From assembly GCF_000875895.1 (NCBI RefSeq), contig NZ_JXCF01000256.1, positions 1-64,000 of the forward strand: a stretch of DNA of 64,000 bases, given 5' to 3'. Under the pieces are notes generated by a model. The model saw nothing but the letters and a program-made list of their open reading frames with translations, made no database searches and was not told the origin of the DNA. Made by a program: the position numbers and the translations under genes. Numbering within the stretch: position 1 is the stretch's first letter; the number at the start of each line of letters is the position of its first letter. Shown one piece after another: positions 18,478 through 29,316 of the stretch. Origin of the DNA: Staphylococcus gallinarum. GTDB taxonomy: Bacteria > Bacillota > Bacilli > Staphylococcales > Staphylococcaceae.

Positions 18478-19755
18478 TTATAAATCTTTTTTATCAATTA
18501 ACAGTGGTTTATCAGGAGAAACAAAGAACCACATAATAATCGCAAAGATCACTGGGATGATAACCAGTTCAAGCGTCATTGTCCAACCTACAACATCAAC
18601 CATCATACCTGCAAGTAATGGACTTAATAATGCACCTATGTTCCCCCACAAATTCATCCAACCAGAAACTGAACCTGAGAAATTGCGTCCTAAATCAGTT
18701 GCTGCAGCCCAACTCATACCAGTTGCTATACCAATACCACCTAAACATAACGATAGCCAGAATACATTAACAACTAGACTATCTGTTTGTATCGACATAA
18801 ATAAAGAAATACTAAAGATAATAAACCCAATAATCGCAATAGATGCCCTAGCAACAAAACGAGACTTACCACTTTGTAGTAATTTATCTGAAATCGCACC
18901 ACCAAAGAGAATCAAAATAAACATAGCAATCCATGGTGAACCAGCTGCCCAAGCCATATCAGGATCACTTAACTTCACATGATATTGTTCTGATAAATAA
19001 GTTGGCAACCAAATTAAAAATAATGATACGACAAATTGTACAACGAAATATTGTGCTGCAATCGCATAAAAGCTAAAGCGTTTAAAAAATAATTTCCATG
19101 GTGCATTTGACTTTTCAGTCTTAATAACGTCTCGATTCTCAACGATAAAGCGTTTCTCTGCTTCATTCACCATTTTATGTTGCTCTGGTAAATCCTTGGC
19201 AATAATCACCCATAAAATAGAGATTAAGATTCCAACGGCACCAAATATATAAAATACTGCTTGCCAACCGAACATATTGACGATGGCAATCGTCACAACT
19301 GGAGCAATTACAGGGCCAAAATATGAACCAGCTAATAAAACACTAGACGCGCGCCCTTTTTCTCCTTTAGAAAACCAAAATGAATTGAACACGGCATTCG
19401 ATGGATACATTGGCGCTTCACCTACACCAAATAAGAAACGCACTGCATATAACACACCGTGATTTTTAACCACACCTGTTAAAATTGTAAATGCACTCCA
19501 CCATACTAATGCAATAGTTAACATTTTTTTAGAGCCAAACTTTTCCGCTAAAAATCCTGACGGCACTTGCATTAATGCATAACCTAATGAGAAGAACGAT
19601 GCTAACAAACCAAATTGAGTCTTGTTCATGTGCAAGTCTTCCATCATAGGCCCTGCAATAATAGATATATTTGAACGGTCCATATAAGCAATGACACCTA
19701 TGATAAAGAACGCTATCGCAAAGTACCACCTTATGTTTGATCTTTTCTCTTCCAT
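18478..19755 (-). CDS. MFS transporter, anion:cation symporter (ACS) family
   Basis: A 425-residue, twelve-helix major facilitator. The family marks are YMDRSNISIIAGPMMEDLHM in helix 1, GYALMQVPSGFLAEKFGSKK (the MFS loop 2-3 signature) and FLFGVGEAPMYPSN. It is most like the hexuronate/glucarate porters (ExuT/GudP group), so an organic or sugar-acid anion is the likely substrate. No matching catabolic gene is adjacent. Confidence 0.85.
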   Translation of the reverse strand: MEEKRSNIRWYFAIAFFIIGVIAYMDRSNISIIAGPMMEDLHMNKTQFGLLASFFSLGYALMQVPSGFLAEKFGSKKMLTIALVWWSAFTILTGVVKNHGVLYAVRFLFGVGEAPMYPSNAVFNSFWFSKGEKGRASSVLLAGSYFGPVIAPVVTIAIVNMFGWQAVFYIFGAVGILISILWVIIAKDLPEQHKMVNEAEKRFIVENRDVIKTEKSNAPWKLFFKRFSFYAIAAQYFVVQFVVSLFLIWLPTYLSEQYHVKLSDPDMAWAAGSPWIAMFILILFGGAISDKLLQSGKSRFVARASIAIIGFIIFSISLFMSIQTDSLVVNVFWLSLCLGGIGIATGMSWAAATDLGRNFSGSVSGWMNLWGNIGALLSPLLAGMMVDVVGWTMTLELVIIPVIFAIIMWFFVSPDKPLLIDKKDL

Positions 19756-20009
19756 ACACTCTCCACACTTTCTCCCTAAAGTTACAAGTCATCATATGAC
19801 CTATTGTTTCTCTAGATATTACCACAATATGTAATCGCTTACAATAAAATTTTTACAAATTTGTTAATATTTATCCTTAGTTAATTCATACTAAAGTAGT
19901 ACCATTTTTTTCTGCATAGTTTGTAATTTTAGATTATAATAAGGGCATGTGATTTTTAAATTTCATTACATCTGTGATGCTCAATACCAAAGGAGTTTAA
20001 TGTTTTATT

Positions 20010-20618
20010 ATGGAACAAATATTAACTAGTTTTATTAGTACTTGGGGCTATGTTGCCATAGCTATATTGATTCTTTTAGAAAACATCTTACCTTTTATAC
20101 CATCTGAAATTATTTTAACCTTTGCTGGATTAATGTCAGTAAAATCAGACCTAACAATCCCAACATTATTTATCATCTCAACTATTTCTTCTTTAGTCGG
20201 TTTGCTCGTATTATATTACATTAGTAGACTTGTCTCAGAAGAACGTTTATACCGCTTTGTAGATAAATATGGCAAGTGGATTAAATTAAAGGGTAAAGAC
20301 GTTGCACGTGCCAATGATTGGTTCAAAAAATATGGTACGCTGGCAGTTTTTATATGTCGCTTTATTCCTGTCTTACGTGTTCTTATTACAATCCCTGCCG
20401 GCATCAATAGAATGAACGTTATCATCTTTATGATATTGTCATTAATTGGTACAACAATTTGGAACTTCGCACTTATTTTTCTAGGAAAAATGTTAAGTGG
20501 TAGTTGGGATGCATTGATGAATGGTTTACATACATATTCATATATCATGTACGTTATCATTGCACTAGCTATTATTTATGTTCTATTTCGTCTGTTCAAA
20601 AAGGATAGAGTAAAATAA
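20010..20618 (+). CDS. DedA/SNARE-associated family membrane protein
   Basis: A 202-residue integral membrane protein with the DedA features: LENILPFIPSEIIL near the start, the amphipathic loop with FKKYGTLAVFICRFIPVLRVLITIPAGINRM (F-x-R-x-x-P-x-x-R), and C-terminal transmembrane helices. DedA proteins are implicated in lipid (undecaprenyl phosphate or phospholipid) translocation and membrane homeostasis. Single gene with its own terminator. Confidence 0.9.
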   Translation: MEQILTSFISTWGYVAIAILILLENILPFIPSEIILTFAGLMSVKSDLTIPTLFIISTISSLVGLLVLYYISRLVSEERLYRFVDKYGKWIKLKGKDVARANDWFKKYGTLAVFICRFIPVLRVLITIPAGINRMNVIIFMILSLIGTTIWNFALIFLGKMLSGSWDALMNGLHTYSYIMYVIIALAIIYVLFRLFKKDRVK

Positions 20619-20709
20619 TTAGAAGTAAGTATCTTTGGCAAACTTAAATACTTGTAAAGAGAAGTCTTCTTCATATTAATAAGTGTTTGGAACATCAATT
20701 CCAAAAAAT

Positions 20710-20746
20710 AGCACCCAGATGATTGAATTTATCTGGGTGCTATTTT
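20710..20746 (+). terminator. Terminator of dedA-like gene
   Basis: AGCACCCAGAT pairs with ATCTGGGTGCT, followed by TTTTTATT. This stem and its flank (read on the minus strand) is a relative of the terminator modules at 34231-34267 and 53240-53274. Confidence 0.85.
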
Positions 20747-20766
20747 TATTCATACTATGCGTATTA

Positions 20767-20898
20767 TTAGTTCACTTGTCTAGAATATATCTCAGCCTTA
20801 GCTTTTAACTGACCTTGTTCCTTCAAATGCCTCAACAAAAATATTTTGCCACGATAAGGTAATAAAATCATTGAAACAATCTCTGTAGGTGATTTCAA
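20767..20898 (-). pseudogene. C-terminal remnant of an unidentified gene
   Basis: A 43-codon open segment ending at TAA, reading PTEIVSMILLPYRGKIF and ending in KAKAEIYSRQVN. It has protein-like composition, but stop codons lie directly upstream in all frames and there is no ribosome-binding site. It looks like the surviving 3' end of a decayed gene. Confidence 0.35.
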
Positions 20899-21116
20899 TT
20901 AGCAATTTAGCGCTACACCATATCATCCAATCACAACTGTCTTAAATTTCTATTCAATTACGTTCGTTATGACTAATGTGACTTAAGCAAATTTATGCAG
21001 ATTAACTAATAATAACTGATATCCGTCTATCCATATTGAAACAGCCTTTTCACCAACTAAGCTTTTTAACATCTTAATTTTATAAGTAACAATGCCCTAA
21101 CTAATACAGCAAAAAA

Positions 21117-21143
21117 GACTAACTTCCCCCTTTGAAGTTAGCC
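21117..21143 (-). terminator. Orphan terminator in decayed region
   Basis: GGCTAACTTC / GAAGTTAGTC hairpin (minus strand) followed by TTTTTT. It sits immediately downstream of the gene remnant ending at 21152, as an intact gene's terminator would. Confidence 0.7.
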
Positions 21144-21151
21144 TCAACCGT

Positions 21152-21241
21152 TCAATTTATTTCTCCCTTTTTAATTAATAATAGTGAATCAGCACCAATT
21201 ATTAACTTTGACTTACACTTTTCATCATAATTTAACCCCTT
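21152..21241 (-). pseudogene. C-terminal gene fragment
   Basis: A 29-codon tail (LNYDEKCKSKLIIGADSL, ending LLLIKKGEIN) interrupted upstream by TAA, followed at once by a functional-looking terminator. Probably the end of a truncated gene. Identity not recognised. Confidence 0.35.
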
Positions 21242-21457
21242 TTAAATTATAATGTCGCCTAAAACAACTAAAGACGAATGTGTGTCAATTCCATACACCA
21301 TATTCAAATATAAATGTATAGAATTGAATCAACAGACATGATAATATCCATATTCAATTGACATATGGATGAGATCAAACTGTACCGACCAACAGCTTGA
21401 AACTATATGTCTCTGTGACTTATCCTTTCTAAATAAAAAGACACTAAAAAATGTGAT

Positions 21458-21583
21458 TTAAACGTTAATATTTATTGTGCATTTTATATTAACCCAATGC
21501 GTAAACGTTCCGTTACAATCTATTACACAACCTTCGCTGACATGAGACTCCGGAATATATGGTAATGTAATAAAGCCTGACCC
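21458..21583 (-). pseudogene. Gene fragment, unidentified
   Basis: A 41-codon open segment (GFITLPYIPESHVSEGCV ... THWVNIKC) without start codon or ribosome-binding site and with a stop just upstream. Protein-like composition suggests a remnant of a real gene. Confidence 0.3.
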
Positions 21584-22369
21584 TTACACAAAGAATATAA
21601 ATAACCTTCACAATAATTCATACATGATAGTATAATGATACTAACGTTAACTACTATGTATATAGTAAAACCACCTAATTAAATCATAGTAACAATAAAT
21701 ATATAATGAAATGTATGCGCCCAATAACCCCTTATTTAATTGACACATTGCATCACACTATATTTCTAAGGAAAGTATGATTTAAAACTACTACTGAAAA
21801 AATTAAGTAATAAGTCCACTCCACTACATTATAATTTAATCAGTATATGTCACCCCAAATGTAAACAGAAAAAATAACTCCCTTATAATTTTGTTACATG
21901 CATTTATTATACAAAATTATTAGAATTTTTAAAGTACTCTAAGACATTTTTTTGTAAAAATTCTCCTGTTTTTTTCAAATCAGCAGCTTAAAAGCCGTAA
22001 CAAAGGCATTCAAAGACGCAAAAACAATCGTTGTAATTATACACTAAAAAGGGATTAAAACACTAATTACATCGGTATAAATAATATATTTCGCAATACC
22101 TTTATACAAAATAGCCAATTTTTTATATTTGAGTAACATAGGTGTTTTAAAACGCAGATTATCTTGATAATACGACCATTTTCACTATAATCATTAGCCT
22201 TTTCTAAAAAACACATTTTCCAATTCATATTTTAGAATTTATCCTACTTTCATAATATAATATGAACTAGACACAGATAGCGCATTTAATGCTACAATAT
22301 ACTACAAATAAAGAAAACGCTTGCAGTAGTGTTTTTAATGAAAATAAATCAACTGGAGTGACACTAATA
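21584..22369. other. AT-rich non-coding stretch upstream of fbp
   Basis: About 790 bases with many stops in all frames and no recognisable gene, RNA or repeat. It presumably contains the fbp promoter. A weak cre-like sequence (GAAAACGCTTGCAG, near 22313) lies about 45 bases before the fbp start. Confidence 0.4.
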
Positions 22370-24322
22370 ATGCCAAGAACAACAGATAAAAGCGTAAAGA
22401 GCAGATATTTAGATTTACTTGCAGAACAATTTAACAATAAAGAAGAATTAGCAACAGAAATTATAAATTTAGAATCTATATTAGAATTACCTAAAGGCAC
22501 TGAACACTTTGTCAGTGATTTACACGGTGAATTCCAATCATTCCAACACGTTCTCCGAAACGGTTCAGGCAATGTTAGATCAAAAATTAATGATATCTTC
22601 CAAGATACATTGACACGCAAAGAAATTAATGAATTTGCTGCTCTCGTTTATTACCCTGAGGAAAAGTTGAACCTAATTAAAAATAGCTTTAATTCTAAAT
22701 CAGAATTAAATGAATGGTATATCACTACGATTAATCGTCTAATCAAATTAATCACATATGCTTCATCTAAATACACACGTACAAAATTACGTAAATCATT
22801 ACCTAAAAATTATGTATTTATTATTGAAGAATTATTATATAAGAGCAATAAATATAACAACAAGAAATCATATTATGATAAATTGATAAACCAAATCATT
22901 GATTTAGAACAATCAGATGACTTAATTATTGGCTTATCATTCACTGTACAACATCTTGTCGTAAACCATTTGCATGTCGTAGGAGATATTTATGATCGTG
23001 GTCCAGATCCAGATAAAATTATGGAAACACTCATTAACTACCCTTCAGTCGATATTCAATGGGGAAACCATGATGTCTTATGGATTGGCGCATACGCTGG
23101 CTCTAAAGTTTGCCTAGCCAATTTATTGCGTATATGTGCACGTTATGACAATTTAGACATTACTGAAGATGCCTATGGAATTAACTTGCGACCTTTACTA
23201 ACATTGGCTGAGAAATATTATGACGGTACGAACAAAGCCTTTAAACCTAAAAATTCTGAAGGTTTATCAGACAGAGAATTAGAGCAAATCACAAAAATCC
23301 ATCAAGCAATTGCCATTATTCAATTTAAATTAGAGGCACCTATTATTAAGAGAAGACCAAACTTTGAAATGGAAGAACGCTTAGTGCTTGAAAGTATTGA
23401 TTACGATAAAAACGAAGCAACACTCTATGGCAAAACATATCCATTAGAACACACATGCTTCCAAACTATTGATCCTGAAAATCCAAATCAACTTATCGAC
23501 GAAGAAATAGAAGTGATGGACAAGTTACTATTATCCGTACAACAATCCGAAAAGCTAAAACGCCATATGACATTCTTAATGCAAAAAGGCACATTATATT
23601 TACCTTATAATGGTAATCTACTCATTCATGGTTGTATTCCTGTTGATGAACATGGTGAGATGGAATCAATGACGATTGACGGTGTGAAATATTACGGTAG
23701 AGAATTGTTAGATCACTTTGAAGCATATGTTAGACAAAGCTTTGATCACAAAGATATTCAAGATGATTTAGCAACAGATCTTGTGTGGTATCTATGGACA
23801 GGAAAATATTCATCACTATTCGGTAAACGAGCGATGACTACATTTGAGCGTTACTTTATTGCGGATAAATCAGCACATAAAGAAACAAAAAATCCTTACT
23901 ATCATCTACGTGAAGATGTTAATATGTGTAAAAAGATGCTTAAAAACTTTGGCCTAGATCCAGAGCAAGGCCATATCATTAATGGTCACACGCCAGTAAA
24001 GGAAATCGATGGTGAAAATCCTATCAAAGCTGATGGTAAGATGATTGTTATTGATGGCGGCTTTTCTAAAGCTTATCAATCTACAACTGGCATTGCAGGT
24101 TACACATTACTTTATAATTCATTTGGTATGCAACTTGTTGCACATCAACATTTTAATTCAATGAAACATGTGTTATTAAATGGTGCAGACGAATTATCAA
24201 TTCGCCGTGTAGTCGATAAAGAACTAAAACGTAAAAAGATTCGTGACACTAATACCGGTGAAGAAATACAAGAAAAAATAAATATTTTAAAAGAACTTAT
24301 GCACGACCGCTTCGTCCAATAA
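22370..24322 (+). CDS. fbp: Fructose-1,6-bisphosphatase, class 3
   Basis: A 650-residue Firmicute-type (class 3) gluconeogenic FBPase converting fructose-1,6-bisphosphate to fructose-6-phosphate. It contains the metallophosphatase motifs [21 protein letters not shown] and WGNHDVLW, followed by INGHTPVKE and [13 protein letters not shown] at 22370 is preferred, with GGAGTG upstream; the frame is open back to 22289. The sequence closely follows the S. aureus protein (654 aa). Confidence 0.95.
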   Translation: MPRTTDKSVKSRYLDLLAEQFNNKEELATEIINLESILELPKGTEHFVSDLHGEFQSFQHVLRNGSGNVRSKINDIFQDTLTRKEINEFAALVYYPEEKLNLIKNSFNSKSELNEWYITTINRLIKLITYASSKYTRTKLRKSLPKNYVFIIEELLYKSNKYNNKKSYYDKLINQIIDLEQSDDLIIGLSFTVQHLVVNHLHVVGDIYDRGPDPDKIMETLINYPSVDIQWGNHDVLWIGAYAGSKVCLANLLRICARYDNLDITEDAYGINLRPLLTLAEKYYDGTNKAFKPKNSEGLSDRELEQITKIHQAIAIIQFKLEAPIIKRRPNFEMEERLVLESIDYDKNEATLYGKTYPLEHTCFQTIDPENPNQLIDEEIEVMDKLLLSVQQSEKLKRHMTFLMQKGTLYLPYNGNLLIHGCIPVDEHGEMESMTIDGVKYYGRELLDHFEAYVRQSFDHKDIQDDLATDLVWYLWTGKYSSLFGKRAMTTFERYFIADKSAHKETKNPYYHLREDVNMCKKMLKNFGLDPEQGHIINGHTPVKEIDGENPIKADGKMIVIDGGFSKAYQSTTGIAGYTLLYNSFGMQLVAHQHFNSMKHVLLNGADELSIRRVVDKELKRKKIRDTNTGEEIQEKINILKELMHDRFVQ

Positions 24323-24418
24323 ACAATGAATAAATTATCTAATCATCATCTCATCTTTATTAAACAACTCATTTATAAGTACAGTTTTTTAAAGAGAGCT
24401 AACTAATCATTTTATACT

Positions 24419-24480
24419 TAAGACACCTAATTATTTTAGTTTAGAGTTAGTAACTAAAGTAATCGAAGGTGTCTTATTTT
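24419..24480 (+). terminator. Terminator downstream of fbp
   Basis: AAGACACCT (from about 24420) pairs with AGGTGTCTT across a 35-base loop that itself contains an AGTTAGTAACT element, followed by ATTTTTG. A second hairpin (TTAAGCCAG ... CTGGCTTAA, 24615-24658) near the antiporter gene end may stop the opposite strand. The rest of the 400-base gap shows nothing else. Confidence 0.6.
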
Positions 24481-24722
24481 TGCAGTATGACATTGTAAAA
24501 CTGTAGATAACTAAAATGTGATATGCGTTTAACAAGATTCCTGTGAAAGTAATACACGTTTCGAAGATTCAATTTTCAGATGTTAGCTCCTAATAAAACG
24601 TTCCGACATGCAATTAAGCCAGCAAATGAGTGTTCACATAATCATTTACTGGCTTAATTTATAGTATTCAAACCTTAATCGCTATCGTTTCTTTCAAATT
24701 CAAGCGAACTAGAGTATTTTAT

Positions 24723-26522
24723 TTAAATATTTTGATGTAAATATGCATCCTTTAAATAACCAATCGTACCACTTTCATGCTCTAATAATTTATTGTTAAT
24801 ACGTTTAAACGTAACTACTTTGTTAGTGCTAATATGATAAAGAATCATATCATTTTCCGTTAATTGATCTTTCTGTTCGATAGGTAATTCTAAAATATTA
24901 TGCTGCGTTATAAATCGATTAAACCAATGTGCAGTAAAGTTCCAATCGAACAAAATATGATTGCGAATTGGTCCATCTAAATTCGTTCTTGCATGTTCAT
25001 CACTGAATGACACTGGCATTATATCTACATTATTCAATCCAAACTCTGGTACTAACTCATTAAATGCTAAACTATTAAAGACAAAAGACTGTGTCATCAG
25101 TATACATTTATTATACCTTGTCATATCTGCATAAATACGGTCGCCACTTGATAATAAATTCCCTTCAAATACTTCAAAATCTAAATCTTTTGCACGTTTT
25201 GATGTATTATCAAATAAATTAAACGTCATCACTGGTATATTATGTTCCCGTAATTTCGCACCTAAATGGAATGAAAATTCACTCTCACCAACGATGATTA
25301 CACCAGGTGGTTCAGTACTTGATAAATTCATTACTTTACTTAATGGCAAGAAACTAAATCCATAAATCACCACTGTAACAAATACTAGTCCAAAGGTCAC
25401 AGGCGTGATATATTCCGCCATAGGTGTATTTTTTTCCACAAATAAACCTGCGAAGAATTGAGCTACAGTTAACACTACAATACCTCTTGGAGCCATCATT
25501 GACACCATCGCTCGTTCACGCTTTGAAATTTCTGTATTGATCGTTGCCAGTAGAACCGAAATAGGTCTAACTAGAATAATCATAATTGCACAAAATACAA
25601 AGAGCTGCCACGAGATTACATTTTTCAAGACATCTAGTGTTAATGATGATGTAATTAAAATAAATACTGTAGATATCATTATGGATGATGTATTTTCTAT
25701 AAAATGATCTGATTCCTTAAATATTAAATCATGACGTTTCATTCGAGCCATCATCAAACCAAATATTGTAACTGCAAGTAATCCAGATTCTGGTAAAAAT
25801 TCATCACATATCGCAAATATAAGTAAAATGAATACCAACTGTATAGGTGGCATTAAATTTTGTGGTATTAAATCTCGTTTAATTAACCACATAAATAGAT
25901 ATGATGCAGCAAATCCAATAATTATCGCTACACCTAATCTAAATATAAAACTGAATAAAATAGGTAAATTGAAACCTTGTTCCATAATTTCAAAGATATA
26001 GAAAGCCCCTAATGCTAACATAGGACCTATAGGGTCTAAGATAATACTTTCCCATCTCAATATTGAATCTACACTTTTACGCACCTTCGCTTGTTTTAAT
26101 AGTGGCTGAATCACAGTAGGACCTGTAATTAAAAACAGTCCACCTAAAACTAGGGATATAGACAATGAAAAACCAATAACATAATGCAATGCAACGGCTC
26201 CCAATACCCAAGCGATAATTGCACCAATAGTAATAATGCGTATCACTGCTTTCGATATCCCTTTGAGCTCTCTAAAATCTAAATTACTACTTCCTTCAAA
26301 TAGTATTATAGCAACCGCTAAAGATACCAAAGGGCTAAACACAGATTCTCCTAAACTTTCTTGTGGATTTATCAAGCCAAATATCGGCCCCACCAATAAC
26401 CCTACAATTGCCATTACAACAATAGATGGCCATTTAATTCGCGAGGCAAACCATTGACTAAATATACCCAACGCTAAAAATATGACAATCACTAACATTA
26501 ATGGCAAATTTAATAAAGACAC
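24723..26522 (-). CDS. Cation:proton antiporter (CPA1, NhaP/KefB-like) with nucleotide-binding tail
   Basis: A 599-residue membrane antiporter. Around 12-13 hydrophobic helices fill residues 1-390. The family motif FEGSSNLDFRELKG is near residue 75 and GPMLALGAFYI near 165. The cytosolic tail starts with GVIIVGESEFSFHLGAKLRE, a degenerate TrkA-N/RCK-type nucleotide-binding fold, and finishes with a TrkA-C-like segment. It probably exchanges Na+ or K+ for H+. GTG start at 26522 with GGGAG upstream. Confidence 0.85.
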   Translation of the reverse strand: MSLLNLPLMLVIVIFLALGIFSQWFASRIKWPSIVVMAIVGLLVGPIFGLINPQESLGESVFSPLVSLAVAIILFEGSSNLDFRELKGISKAVIRIITIGAIIAWVLGAVALHYVIGFSLSISLVLGGLFLITGPTVIQPLLKQAKVRKSVDSILRWESIILDPIGPMLALGAFYIFEIMEQGFNLPILFSFIFRLGVAIIIGFAASYLFMWLIKRDLIPQNLMPPIQLVFILLIFAICDEFLPESGLLAVTIFGLMMARMKRHDLIFKESDHFIENTSSIMISTVFILITSSLTLDVLKNVISWQLFVFCAIMIILVRPISVLLATINTEISKRERAMVSMMAPRGIVVLTVAQFFAGLFVEKNTPMAEYITPVTFGLVFVTVVIYGFSFLPLSKVMNLSSTEPPGVIIVGESEFSFHLGAKLREHNIPVMTFNLFDNTSKRAKDLDFEVFEGNLLSSGDRIYADMTRYNKCILMTQSFVFNSLAFNELVPEFGLNNVDIMPVSFSDEHARTNLDGPIRNHILFDWNFTAHWFNRFITQHNILELPIEQKDQLTENDMILYHISTNKVVTFKRINNKLLEHESGTIGYLKDAYLHQNI

Positions 26523-27062
26523 ATTTACTCCCTCTCTCTATTTATAAAGTTAAACATCTTCACATTTGCATTTTTACTTTTACTCCCAAAAATGCATTAA
26601 GAAAATATCCTACCAAAAAATTTCAATTGACGCATTTAAAGAACCTTCATTATCTACCCAAAGTAATAAAATTCAATCAATGGTTTCTAACATTATTTTT
26701 TCATTTAAAATTTAAATGAATATTAAATTTTATATTGATATATTAAATTTAACATTATTGTCACAATTAAATGCGAGAACATTGCACTGTATACTATCGT
26801 TGTATCCCTTCTATGCTTTGACATTATAACGTATACAACTATTTTTTCAGACCTTTACAATAGGGTTTCATAATTCTATAATTATTATGAATTTTTTATT
26901 AAATCAACATTTATTTTCGAAATGAGATGACTCTATTGAAGTATTGAAATTATATTGCCACAGGATCATACATAATTTCACTTTCATAGATAGTGGATAG
27001 GTTCAATCTTAAATTCAATTTTCACTCCCCAAAATATAGAAAGTAAAGAAAGGTGAATCATT
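26523..27062. other. AT-rich divergent intergenic region
   Basis: 540 bases between the divergent antiporter and DASS genes. It must contain both promoters, but no operator, cre or RNA structure stands out. Confidence 0.4.
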
Positions 27063-28478
27063 GTGAATCAAAGTATTAATTACAAGAAATTTATCGTACC
27101 TATCTTGGTTGGCATAATCATTTGGTTAATTACCCCTTTTAGACCAGATGGTGTTGATGCAACAGCTTGGCATATGTTTGCGATATTCGTCGCTACCATT
27201 ATCGGTTGTATCACTCAGCCTTTACCAATTGGTGCAGTAGCAATAATCGGTTTTTCACTAACCGTGTTGACCGGTACAGTAAAAATCGATACTGCTGTAG
27301 CTGGTTTTGGTAACAGTAGTATTTGGCTTATCGCTATGGCCTTTTTTATCTCTAGAGGTTTCGTTAAAACAGGCTTAGGTCGCCGTATCGCCTTACAATT
27401 TGTTAAATTATTTGGTAAGAAAACATTAGGCTTAGGTTATGCTTTAATTGGTGTGGATTTAATTTTAGCACCCGCAACACCTAGTAATACTGCTAGAGCA
27501 GGCGGTATCATGTTCCCTATTATCAATGCTTTATCTCGTTCTTTTGGCTCTAAGCCTGAAGACGGTACACAACGTAAAATGGGTTCATTCTTAATATTCA
27601 CAGAATTTCACGGTAATTTGATTACTGCAGCAATGTTCTTAACTGCAATGGCGGGTAATCCACTAGCACAGTCACTTGCAAAGCATCAAGGCGTAACAAT
27701 TTCATGGATGAGCTGGTTCTTAGCTGCGTTGGTTCCAGGGATTCTTTCATTAGTGCTTGTTCCACTTATAATTTATAAATTATATCCACCGGAAATCAAA
27801 GAAACACCGAATGCTAAATCATGGGCTCAAAATGAATTAGATGAAATGGGCGTTATGAGTAAGAGTGAAAAATTCATGATTGGTATCTTCTTGATTGCAT
27901 TAATCTTATGGATATTAGGTAGCGTAATTCATATCGATGCAACGCTTACTGCATTTATTGCATTATCCTTATTATTAATAACAGGTGTTTTAGCGTGGTC
28001 CGATATCTTGAATGAAACGGGCGCTTGGAATACTTTAGTATGGTTCTCAATACTCGTTATGATGGCTAATCAATTAAATGAACTTGGCTTTATTCCATGG
28101 TTAAGTAAATCTATTTCAGGTAGTTTAGGTGGCTTAAGTTGGCCAATCGTACTTATTATCTTAGTATTATTCTACTTCTACTCACATTACTTATTTGCAA
28201 GTTCGACTGCACATGTAAGCGCAATGTATTCTGCTTTACTTGGTGTAGCAATTGCAACTGGTGCGCCACCACTTTATAGTGCATTAATGCTCGGTTTCTT
28301 TGGTAACTTAATGGCTTCAACAACACATTATAGTAGTGGTCCAGCTCCTATTTTATATTCAGCTGGCTACGTCACTCAAAATCGTTGGTGGACAATGAAC
28401 GCGATTCTAGCCATTTTCTATTTCATCGTTTGGCTTGGTATAGGTTCATTATGGATGAAAATTATAGGCTTAATGTAA
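27063..28478 (+). CDS. DASS-family anion:Na+/anion transporter (CitT/YflS-like)
   Basis: A 471-residue transporter of the divalent anion symporter family. About 12 hydrophobic helices are visible, with the duplicated substrate motifs LAPATPSNTARAGG (S/T-N-T type, first half) and FGNLMASTTHYSSGPAPILY (second half). This arrangement fits the dicarboxylate/2-oxoglutarate/citrate branch. GTG start at 27063 follows AAAGGTG. Single gene; the substrate is inferred only to the level of di- or tricarboxylates. Confidence 0.88.
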   Translation: MNQSINYKKFIVPILVGIIIWLITPFRPDGVDATAWHMFAIFVATIIGCITQPLPIGAVAIIGFSLTVLTGTVKIDTAVAGFGNSSIWLIAMAFFISRGFVKTGLGRRIALQFVKLFGKKTLGLGYALIGVDLILAPATPSNTARAGGIMFPIINALSRSFGSKPEDGTQRKMGSFLIFTEFHGNLITAAMFLTAMAGNPLAQSLAKHQGVTISWMSWFLAALVPGILSLVLVPLIIYKLYPPEIKETPNAKSWAQNELDEMGVMSKSEKFMIGIFLIALILWILGSVIHIDATLTAFIALSLLLITGVLAWSDILNETGAWNTLVWFSILVMMANQLNELGFIPWLSKSISGSLGGLSWPIVLIILVLFYFYSHYLFASSTAHVSAMYSALLGVAIATGAPPLYSALMLGFFGNLMASTTHYSSGPAPILYSAGYVTQNRWWTMNAILAIFYFIVWLGIGSLWMKIIGLM

Positions 28479-28540
28479 CGTGTGGACTCAAATCAATCTA
28501 ACCTTGTAAACAACTCAAAGTCATAAAGACAACAACAAAA

Positions 28541-28583
28541 AACTCAGTCAATGAACTTATGAAAAGTTCATTGACTGGGTTTT
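28541..28583. terminator. Bidirectional terminator
   Basis: AACTCAGTCAATGAACTT pairs with AAGTTCATTGACTGGGTT, flanked by T-runs on both strands. It serves the convergent DASS and isochorismatase-like genes. Confidence 0.88.
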
Positions 28584-28588
28584 ATTTA

Positions 28589-29146
28589 TCATTTATTCAA
28601 CCATTCTGTCGTATGATCGATTGTTGCATATCTTGTTAATATGTTATCCACTAAAAACTGATGCTTGTATTGATCATTATCAGTAACAGCATCTGCTAAT
28701 ATCGTAATTTGGAAATCCTTATCCGCTGCCTCTACCGCTGTAGATAAGACAACCCCACTCGTACTCACTCCAGTCAATACAATGTGGTTTATATTCATAC
28801 CACGAAGTAACACTTCTAAATTACTTCCGGTAAATGCACTTAATCGATGTTTCACAACTACAGGATCCGTATCTTCTACATGTAAGTCATTAATAATTTG
28901 TGTGGACGTAGCTTCTTTCGACATCGGTTGTCCACTTGCTTTATATTGTGAAAACATCTTATTATTCTCAGAAACTTCTAAATAATCACCTGTAAAAGCG
29001 ACTCTAACGAAAATAACAGGTATATGTCGTGTTCGCGCATCAGCTATCGCTTGTTGATTAGCTCTAATTACCCCTGCGTTGTCCTCTATCCCATTAACAA
29101 TACCATTTTGCATATCCATTACAATTAATGCACTATTTTTTGTCAT
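28589..29146 (-). CDS. Isochorismatase-like hydrolase family protein
   Basis: A 185-residue cysteine-hydrolase-fold protein. The catalytic Asp is in IVMDMQNG (about residue 11) and a Lys in VVKHRLSAFTGSNL. At the position of the usual nucleophilic Cys (G-x-x-T-x-x-C) the protein reads GVSTSGVV, so the Cys is absent, as it is in true isochorismatases. It may therefore be an isochorismatase-type enzyme or an altered hydrolase. No siderophore or menaquinone genes are adjacent. Confidence 0.82.
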   Translation of the reverse strand: MTKNSALIVMDMQNGIVNGIEDNAGVIRANQQAIADARTRHIPVIFVRVAFTGDYLEVSENNKMFSQYKASGQPMSKEATSTQIINDLHVEDTDPVVVKHRLSAFTGSNLEVLLRGMNINHIVLTGVSTSGVVLSTAVEAADKDFQITILADAVTDNDQYKHQFLVDNILTRYATIDHTTEWLNK

Positions 29147-29259
29147 ATTAAGTACTCCTTTAATTCAAACATCATTACTCTAGCTTAAATTATAGCCAAC
29201 TTTGTACTGAATTACGAAATTTTGAATTTATCACTTGTTATTAAATATTTACAAAAAAA

Positions 29260-29303
29260 TTGCACAAACATCATACCTACTGTATCAGGTGATGTTTATG
29301 CAA
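29260..29303 (-). terminator. Terminator of the mhq operon
   Basis: TTGCATAAACATCA pairs with TGATGTTTGTGCAA (minus strand), with an inner CCTGATACAGTAGG stem-loop, followed by seven T. Confidence 0.85.
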
Positions 29304-29316
29304 CTTCTTTTTTTAC

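Noticed and set aside
18395..18982. 195-codon + frame opposite the ACS-family MFS gene
   Set aside because: Composition typical of the complement of a membrane protein gene (Ile/Asn/Pro/Thr-rich); no SD.
22289..22369. 27-residue N-terminal extension of Fbp
   Set aside because: No SD before the upstream ATG and no counterpart in the S. aureus enzyme; GGAGTG precedes the ATG at 22370.
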